A stretch of 64,000 nt of DNA, from contig JALGAS010000003.1 in the NCBI GenBank assembly GCA_023078685.1, forward strand, positions 806,001-870,000, given 5' to 3'. The notes below the pieces were generated by a model. It saw nothing but the letters and a program-made list of their open reading frames with translations, was not told the origin of the DNA and searched no databases. The DNA is from Neopestalotiopsis rosae (Eukaryota; Ascomycota; Sordariomycetes; Amphisphaeriales; Sporocadaceae). A program made the position numbers and the translations under genes. Below are positions 56,340-64,000 of the stretch, piece after piece; within the stretch, counting starts at the first letter, position 1; each line of letters opens with the position of its first letter.

Positions 56340-57822
56340 TGTGGGTGGGCGGATAGTATCAGACAGAAGTCGGATATTTTCTTGACAACACTAGACGCTT
56401 AACATATATCAGAATTGCGTTGAAGGACTAGTACAGCCGTGGAAGCCCACCTGTTGTTATAGTGTACAATCGGACGATCTCATGCACGTTAGCCGTTATA
56501 CCAACTACGTGCACTAGAAACCAACAACCATGCAGGTTGACCGTTGGTCCCCGCGGGATTCTTCCCCGGCCGCGTACTATCACCAGTCCTAAAAGAATCG
56601 CATGCTCCAGCTTATTTATCGATCTGGACCATCTGTACTCTAAACATGTTACTTGGGCCAATTATACTAACGTCGCTGAGAGTTGAATTGCACTGTGTTT
56701 ATGCAGGTTGGATGCGAACAGCGTATGAGCCAGCACTCTTGTGGCCCAGCGCCATGGAAAGGATTGCACTGTGTCGCATTGGGGCACAGCAACTATCCAC
56801 AATGCAACAAGATCTCGTACGACCGAAAAGTTAAAAGACGCCTTCAATCTCATAGCCCAGTGGTGATTAAGTAACAATGGAACGTACGCGGGCATAGGCT
56901 CCAGATTCTATTCCAACGCACATACCAAGTAAGTCACATGCCTAGATACATGCATACCTATGTACCAATCGTGAGTCTTTGTCAATTTATCTTATTGCTG
57001 TCGAAAATTGAGCATTGAATATCATACCTAGCCATTCATTTATAGCGCAGCTCAAGACGCGGAGACGTAGCGCCGTTCAATTGGCCGTCTGTCCGCTATT
57101 TATAGATCATTTTGGGTCGAAAGCACCTATACGAACCGCGCCCGGCACCGCACGGGCATCGTTCTAGTGGCTAGTAGCAATGTGTGTCCACTGGTCAGTA
57201 TACCAACGCAGGAACAGAAGAGACATACGACAACATCACTCCTTTGGCGCGTCTACATGTTTATCTGATTGACGGTCTTTCCATGAATGACCCTTGCTTG
57301 AAATGATGATAGAGCATTTTCATCTCCGCAATCCGTTCTCTTCTTCCCTTGCCTTGCCTGGTCAAATATCGGAGCCATGGGTTCATGATGTCCCCTCGTG
57401 AATTGGGGCATGCATGCGTTGAGGACCCTCAGAGGGGCTTCCCAAATTTCGCAGTGGTTATTTCCTCCTGTGCGCCTACCACACACTCCTGCAGCGTCAT
57501 TGACACCCGCAGCCTGGGAAGATGCGTTGTATTCTAGGTCAGCTAGGTACAAAGGTAATCCCTAGGTACACTTCTGATGCCGAGAAAGACAACCATTACA
57601 GACTACTTCAATATCACTTTTGAGAGACGAAGCGCAATTTTTTTTTTAATCCTTGAGATTGTAGCTATCAAAGAACTTATATATGACTCAATATTTACAA
57701 ATAATACAAAAAGCCTTTGAAGGATCAGAAATGGCACCGAAGAGCTGAGAATGTCAAAGTTCGCACAGAAAAGCAATTGACCAGCAACATTGGCGCGTTA
57801 CAGAGTTAAAGTGTCACACCAC
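56340..57822. other. intergenic, no gene seen
   Basis: 1.5 kb upstream of the A-T-R gene and 3' of the sedolisin gene. AT-rich; the frames present do not look coding. Confidence 0.5.
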
Positions 57823-59994
57823 TTAGGTGGCGTTGGAGACGGTCAGCAGCTTCTGGTAGTTGGGTGTGCCCAGACCAGTAGCGGGATCCCAGCCCTGGAG
57901 TTAAGCGTTAGCATTGTGTAAAATAAAATACCTGGGGACGATAACGGGCACGTAATCGCTTTTCTTGGGTACTTACAGCAATGGCGGTGAAACCAGCGCC
58001 GGAGATGGCAGCACAACCACCAATCTTTCCAGCGGTGATGTCGTTCAGGGCGCTCGAGGCGTTGCCGTACTGTTACACATGAGTGAGTACAATGGATATC
58101 AAGCAAACATGCATGCAAAATGGAAAAAGAAAAAAAGAAGATGAAGAAAAAGAGTGATACTACTTACCAACCAGGGGTTCAAGAAACCAAGAGCAGACTT
58201 GCCAGCAGCCAGACGGTTGCTGTTGACGAGCTCAATGATACTGGCAAAGGTGGGGGCAGCGCAAGAGGTACCATCGACAGCCTCGGTACTGCCGCCGTCG
58301 ACAATCTCGAAGTAGGTCGCGGCAGCAGCGACGTCGGGGTAGGCACGTCCGGCCGTGTTGTAGTACTGGGTGTTGCCGTCGCTGTTCTTGGCGAGCCAGG
58401 CCGAGACCTGGGTGGCCTGCCAGTCAGGGCGGGTAAAGTAGTTGGAGAAGCCGCCGCCGCCGTCGACCCAGGCCTGCTCCGTGGTGGAGCCGGTGGTGCC
58501 GCCGACCATGGTGACGTAGGGGCAGCCGCCGGGGAAGTCGGGCTGGTAGGCCTTGGAGCCGCTGATGGTGCAGCCGGAGCCGACGCCGGAGTCGCCCGAG
58601 GCGAAGAGGACGGACACACCGGCGGCGCCGAGCTGCATGAACTGGTTGCACGTGGTCGAGGCGACGCTCTTGGTGACGGAGCTCTCGTCGCCGCCGTAGG
58701 AGACGGAGACGACGTTGGGGCGCTCGGCGGCGCTCAGGGCCAGCAGGTACTCGGAGAGGTACTCGTAGATCTGGTTGTTGTTGCCGCCGACCGAGTAGAA
58801 CTCGTTGGGGATCTTGCTGGTGATGGCGCGGGCGTACTGGACGTCGAGGTTGGCCTCAACGCCAATGTTGGCGCCGGCGGGGCTGGCCGGGCACTGGCCG
58901 CTGTTGACGCTCGTGCAAGTGTAGCTCAGGGCGCTGTTGCCGAACCCGGTGATGGCGAACTTGCCGAGGAAGGTCTTGAGGTCGGCGGCGCTGGGCCACT
59001 GCTTGATGAAGCCGGCGATACCCATCTTACCCTCGGTCAAGGCGGTGGCGGCCTTGAAGTTGTACAGGGTCGACAGAGTAGTCGGGGTCGTGTAGGTGAC
59101 CTCGGGTCCAATGTCAGTGCGGACCTTGGGCGTCAGGGGCTTGAAGCCGAAGAAGGTCGTGGGCTGAATGGTGCTGATGTGCTCAAACAGGATCTCAGGC
59201 AGGCTGACGCTGAGGGCACGGGTAGCCGACTCGCCAGTCTCGCTGTTGGCTGTAAACAATGTCAGCTAATTCATGCTTTCGGCAATTTCAGCGTCAGGAT
59301 ACCCACTGTAGCTGTTGTACTTCGTGTTGAGGAGCTGCTCGGCCTTGCTGACGGTAGTCTCAACAATGACAATGTTGCCACGCTCGTTCAAAGAAGCAGC
59401 ATCGGAAAGGCTGTTGTTGCCGAGCCACTCCATGACGAGCTGCCTGGACTCCTCCTTGGGAGCAATGATGGCATCAATCTCATCACGGGTCATGTGCTGA
59501 CCATACTTGGCGTTACCGGGAGTAGCGATCTATATCCAAATTAGCTGACTGTCACTAGAATGCTACATGGTAAAGCTGCATGGCCAAGCATTCAAGCGGA
59601 GTCTTGGTATAGCGACTAGAGCGTCCCGCGAACCGAGTTGTCGGATCCGTTCTGCATTGCCAAGCTTCATGGTATAGAGACCACTTGGCATAGTCCAGCC
59701 AGCACCAAACTCTCAAGTGCCCGTCGCCTTCGAAGATGATGTGTACGGAGAGGAACTACTTACAGCCAAGGCCAATTGCTCAAATTCGACCATGTTCTGC
59801 TGAGCCAGCTGGATGTGCAGCTCAATCGACTCATCGGCCTCAGTCTCGATCGCAGCCTGAGCCCAAGCAGAAGGAGCAGCGTCAACAGACTCCCAGACGC
59901 TGGTAGACGGAACATCGCGACGACCCGCAGATGGCAAGGCCAAGGCGCGGGCCGCAAGCGCCAGAAGGGCGGGAGCGGTAGTAGACACGAACAT
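57823..59994 (-). CDS. secreted sedolisin (S53) serine-carboxyl peptidase, tripeptidyl-peptidase type
   Basis: Five exons: 59994-59764, 59529-59307, 59249-58168, 58069-57977 and 57894-57823, giving 566 aa. Introns are 234, 57, 98 and 82 nt. Residues 1-21 are a signal peptide, and ~30-200 are the pro-kumamolisin propeptide (LHIQLAQQNMVEFEQLALA, then NAKYGQHMTRDE). Catalytic residues of the mature enzyme are E283 and D287 (GVEANLDVQYA), the oxyanion D371 (FASGDSGVGSG) and S480 (VDGTSCAAPTFAS). The calcium site region includes ALNDITAGKIGG and GWDPATGLGTPNYQKLL at the end. S53 enzymes act at acid pH and remove tripeptides or cut internally. The coding strand is GC-rich and gives a long shadow frame on the plus strand. 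The protease appears intact. Confidence 0.92.
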
Positions 59995-61611
59995 TGTGCC
60001 CAAAGATTGTAATTCCCCTGGTATGGATGGCTTCGATACAGCTCAAGAGTCCGACAGGCCAAGAAAGACAAGACTTCTTGGCTCCTTGGCTGCGTGGCCG
60101 TAGATATACTATCGACCTCTGGCCATCCAGGTCCCAAGTCTTGGCATTGACCAATGAGGAAGCCGGAGCAGTATATTAACCTGAGGACGAGGTGTTGCCA
60201 AAACAAGGTTGTACTCTATAGCACCGGGCGCACTGATGGGTGAGGCTACCTGCCGCAACACCACGATAATAACCACGCGACGACCAATTGGCACCGGATC
60301 CAGGCCCATACTGGCATACCAATCGTTTTAGACTATTTCTCCTTACGAAATAGGCAAGCGTGCGCCGCTTCGAATGCTTCCATAGTATTTGGTTGTTGTT
60401 CTTTGCCTGCCTATTGCGGGTTAGGCGCCACCCCTGTCGCACCCTTCACATGTGCAACACCACTTGGACGAATGACATGGGATGAGGGCAACATCGTGAG
60501 AGGCATCAGCTTGTGGAACTCATCTCCTGGAAATTCGGATGCGCTCTCAAGAGTTCGTCCAAACCGATCTCATTGGCAAAGTCGCTGCGGCCTCTGACGT
60601 CAAGGATTTCAATATCACAACTCCACACATCGCTGACCTGCGGTTTCTGGCACTGCCAAGACTCTGCATGCCCATCAGTCAACGCTGCGGTAGCAATACA
60701 AAGCGCGAATAATCCTCAAATGCGATAGATGAATTCCAGCAGCTTCGTATTCGCTGATCGCACAACTCACTGACTAATGGCATTCCTTCGGCAAGCTGTC
60801 CCGTACATGACATGGCTATTCTCGGATGGCCCCTCGTTCCGGGGCCCCGGAGGTCACGGATAAGACATTCGCGGTCCACCATAATCATCTGCAAGATGAT
60901 TGCTATAAGAGGAAATAGTCATACGAGATGCAGCTTCGCGTATCCACGGTCCATGATCTTTTAGAACTGGACCTGGCGAAATGGTAACCACACCTGGCAA
61001 AGTTTCTGACTTTACTATTTTAAGAACAATCTATTAGTCGACGATAGCTCGCGTGCTGCGCAACAGGTAGCCGCTGGCATAGGTATCATTGCAGTCATCA
61101 TATGACCAAGATCGATCTGCCGTGGTTTTCATGTTGAATTAGCCCGCGGTTTGAGCATTTTGATGTCAGCTGATGACTGAAAATCTATGCTCAAAACCGA
61201 AAGTCGATAAATTTCGGTAGAGTATCCGAGATTCACCCAGCGTGCTTTATCACGTTGCGGTAATACCTTGCCATGATTGTATACGTTAGTCGGCGCGTTG
61301 GTGAGTTCGGGATAATCATCTCGGCGATTTGAGGAACCTGGCTTGACGAACACAAGATTGTAAGGATCTTGGCGGGGAAAGCAAAATCCAGAAGCCCAAG
61401 TAGAAATCAACGATTGTGAATCTTTATTTGCTATCATCGATTTCCCCTAATAGTGAGTGACGCTACGAAATCGATACTACTGAGGAGACAATGGGAAAAG
61501 AAGTTCCAAAGGTCCTGGCCAAGTTGCTCCACCGCAATGTGACCTTCGTTTCCATCCTCACATCAGTCAGAAGCAAAATATCCAAAAAGAGTTCTTAAGA
61601 ATTTGGACACC
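59995..61611. other. intergenic, no gene seen
   Basis: 1.6 kb containing the sedolisin promoter. Short frames near 60176-60900 and 61129-61437 show no coding pattern. Confidence 0.5.
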
Positions 61612-61911
61612 TTAAGCCTGTTCGCGTTGATCTCAGCAATCATAAACCACTTTCAGACTCCAAGAGGATTCACTTACAACACAAGTACCCGAAAGTCCAG
61701 ATGGACACCCGCAGTTGGGATAACACGGTGGGCGGACAGTGACTCCCTTGAGACAGTGGCAGGAGCTCCCTGAAGGGCATTTGCAGTCCGGATAGCAGGG
61801 GCACAGTTCGCCTGCACGCTCCTCGAGCATGCTGAGAGCTTCGTGGGGGGTTGCAGGAGTGGCCATGGTTAGTGCAACGAATGCCGCCATGAGAGCTGTA
61901 GTCAATTGCAT
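61612..61911 (-). CDS. small secreted cysteine-rich protein with duplicated motif
   Basis: Predicted exons 61911-61678 and 61617-61612 encode 79 aa. The 60-nt intron has a consensus GTAAGT donor and a GAACAG acceptor and leaves only Ala-stop in exon 2. Without splicing the protein would be 92 aa, ending SLKVVYDC. An upstream in-frame ATG at 62031 would bury the signal peptide, so the ATG at 61911 is preferred. The signal peptide is about residues 1-18 (MQLTTALMAAFVALTMAT). A short pro-region ends near LEER. The mature part has ten cysteines and two repeats, CYPDCKCPSGSS and CYPNCGCPSGLS, spaced 24 residues apart. Size and cysteine content are those of effector-like or antimicrobial-like secreted proteins. 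No known family is assigned. Confidence 0.7.
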
Positions 61912-63410
61912 TGTCGATATTGTATAATCGATAAGATGGAGAGAACTCTCAAGTATGTGTGTAAATGCAAGTGGCTGTGTAGATCCTGCTTGATAGACAA
62001 AACCCCAGAACATCCGAGAGTTCATCACCATCCCTTTATATGGACTTTGTGATACAGGATTTGTGTAGACAATCCAATGCTGGCAGACTACTCAGGCGGA
62101 ATTGGATTAGGACGGCTGGTAGTCGACCGGTATGACGACTGAAGCAAGTCAATTCTACAGCAGCAAGACCTTTGAGCCGGGTCATTGAGGTGAGGCGACC
62201 TGAAACATTACAGACATGACCGTATCAAGATCCGCCCAAAAGTCAAGGTCTAAGTGCTAACATCAATGCACATGTGGGCGGTCTCGTTGTTACAAGCTCA
62301 CGTTCTCGCGCGATGCTGTCGAGAAACACATGAGATTATGGACCTGAAACCCAAGATGTCTACGAAAGCAACTTCAGTTTTCACTACTATTATAACCTTA
62401 CACATTTGACGGCATCGCGCACCTCATCAAGCAGAGCCGATATATCGAAATTTTGACTGCTTATGGTGGTATGACCTTGATCCATGAGCCCGCAGATACG
62501 AGAACAAGTGCCTTGTAAAAGTAGTCAACTTCCCGCGATGAATACTTACAATGTAAAATATCTTCGGAACTATTATGGCACTGAATGCCGTACTCATAGA
62601 TTCTCATTGGCTGACGCTTCTGGATCTTGCTTCTGCTAAGCCCATAACGCAGCCTACCAAGCGAAACATGAAGGCGTACAATGCCGCTGTATTCTGGTGG
62701 CGAAATGTCGACCTTCTGATGAGTCTGCAAAGTTGAATGTGAAATCAACCAATGAGAGCCCATAGTTTTTGCAAATGCAAGCAACGCCGGTATTCCCGGC
62801 ATCACGACATACTTTCAAATGATGTTGTGCTGAGACACGGCAGCGGGGATGGCATGCCAAGCACTGAGACCAATGACCCGCTTTACCCCGGTCGCATTGC
62901 AATGAGTGATCGGACATCTGCCGTGTGCTGACGACGACGACGGCGCCGAGGGATAATGTAAGTCCATGGCCGAACTAATACCGAGCCGCCTGAGGTTCCG
63001 TGGAATTTTGAGTGTCGCATTACTTTCACCTCTGTCAGCGCCCCGAAAGTTTGGCGATGATATGCCACTCTTTGAGTGCTGACGTCATTTGCGCCTTGCT
63101 CAAGCACTCAAAGGCACTCAACCCATACATTTACTCGTCCGCTCGCAGCTTTGGCTTGGCAGTAGTTTACTCGCACTAGCGATGGTGATAACTCAAATGC
63201 TCTGATCCATCGGCTTCATGCAAGGGAGGTTATGTACATTAATGGATCGGCCTTAACGGAGGTGTCGGACTTTGCAGGTCGCGCGCAGGTATAAATTTTG
63301 GGCGGCGGACGTCCCTCTGTGGCACATGTTTCTTATCATTGATTGTAAACAATTGTCCGACAAGAAGCTAGCTCAACAACTACACTCCTCAATATTTTTA
63401 CCAAGTCAGA
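61912..63410. other. intergenic, no gene seen
   Basis: 1.5 kb between the cysteine-rich protein start and the short-chain dehydrogenase start, on opposite strands (divergent). A TATAAA-like element (TATAAATT) lies near 63291, about 120 bases before the SDR start. Confidence 0.5.
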
Positions 63411-64000
63411 ATGGCACACAGAGTTTTTCTCGTCACCGGCTGCTCAACGGGATTCGGCTCCCATCTCGTTCAAGAAGTAATTGACCAAGGAGATATCTGC
63501 GTCGCAACGGCACGAAATCCAGATCAGCTCAAGTTCAACAATACCTCTGACAAGGTGCGTAGTGATACCCGCAGTCTTTAACAGAACACCTTGGAGTCCG
63601 TGAACTAACCGCTGTGACACCGGCACAACAGAACTACCTGGCGCTCAAGTTGGACGTGACTAAGCAAGAAGACATTGAGAGCGCCTTTAGCCAGGCCCTC
63701 AAAAAGTTCAATCGCGGTACGTGCCAAATCTACGTACATGACAAGAAACCCCCAGGCTAACGGAACAGTGGACGTGGTGGTCAATAATGCGGGCTACGGC
63801 CTTGCGGGGCCTTTTGAGGAGCTCGACGAGCAACTAGCACGTACGCAAATGGAGGTCAACTTCTTTGGCCTCATGGCCGTCACCAAAAAGGCCATGAGCG
63901 TCATGCGCGAGCAGAAGCCGTCTGGGGGGCTGATCCAGCAGGTGACGTCCATCGGCGGCCAGACGGGCGTCCCGCTTTTTAGCATCTACTGTGCGAGCAA
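63411..64000 (+). CDS. short-chain dehydrogenase/reductase, 5' part (runs off window)
   Basis: Exons seen: 63411-63554, 63632-63716 and 63769 to the window end. Introns are 77 and 52 nt with GTGCGT and GTACGT donors. The classical SDR features are in order: cofactor motif TGCSTGFG (residues 9-16), DVTKQEDIESAF, VVVNNAGYG (NNAG motif), EVNFFGLMAVTKKAM, and the catalytic serine in QVTSIGGQTG. The active-site YxxxK begins at SIYCAS, with the lysine beyond the window edge. Classical SDRs of this type act as NAD(P)-dependent oxidoreductases on alcohols, ketones or steroids. The C-terminal substrate-binding part is missing only because the window ends. The start context is TCAGAATGG. Confidence 0.88.

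Noticed and set aside
58120..59544. 474-codon plus-strand open frame
   Set aside because: Exact antisense of the sedolisin gene. It is a shadow of GC-rich codon usage (Gly/Ala/Val/Asp-rich, no motifs).
1..64000. CRISPR arrays, bacterial operons, riboswitches
   Set aside because: None seen; the sequence is eukaryotic with introns throughout.

Overview
The window is nuclear DNA of a filamentous ascomycete. Evidence: genes are split by short introns (mostly 48-100 nt, GTAAGT-type donors, CTAAC/CTGAC-like branch sites, AG acceptors). The housekeeping set is fungal: Trs130-type TRAPP subunit, Mdm20-type NatB subunit, Cdc43, Ilm1, Cox23 and Mri1. There are also secreted enzymes and an NRPS-like reductase typical of moulds. 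The gene content fits Sordariomycetes, but that rank is an inference. Exon coordinates below were worked out by hand from splice signals and reading frame.

Layout. 1-3.5 kb is repeat-rich: two tRNA-like Pol III units with long structured insertions, a stop-interrupted Ty3/gypsy gag remnant, and a pair of ~195-bp inverted repeats. 3.5-28 kb is a gene-rich core: a coiled-coil protein, a secreted glutaminyl cyclase, a 79-aa small protein, a CAMK-like kinase, a secreted beta-propeller, a small NIF3-type protein, a secreted intradiol dioxygenase, a secreted M20 peptidase, MRI1 and the Trs130-like TRAPP subunit. 28-37.5 kb is a compact oxidative block: two class C flavin-dependent (NtaA/DszA-family) monooxygenases, an MFS transporter of the allantoate/anion-cation symporter type and a Baeyer-Villiger monooxygenase divergent from the transporter. 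It looks like a catabolic cluster of unknown substrate. 37.7-46.3 kb returns to housekeeping genes: CDC43, ILM1-like, MDM20/NAA25-like and COX23.

46.3-51 kb is sparse and degraded. It holds a C-to-T-biased partial copy of the COX23 promoter and start, split by a ~341-bp MITE-like element with TA flanks, plus fragments of membrane-protein genes. 51-60 kb is accessory: a secreted DUF1593 protein, a complete A-T-R adenylate-forming reductase, and a sedolisin (S53) protease. 60-64 kb holds a 79-aa cysteine-rich secreted protein and the start of a short-chain dehydrogenase that runs off the end.

Themes: secretion of proteases and oxidative enzymes, a probable catabolic cluster, one specialised-metabolism reductase, and repeat decay with a point-mutation bias resembling RIP. 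The most unusual items are the long-insert tRNA-like genes, the monooxygenase cluster (including a GC-AG intron that hides the true start of one gene), the COX23 duplicate with its MITE, and the tandem-motif cysteine-rich secreted protein.
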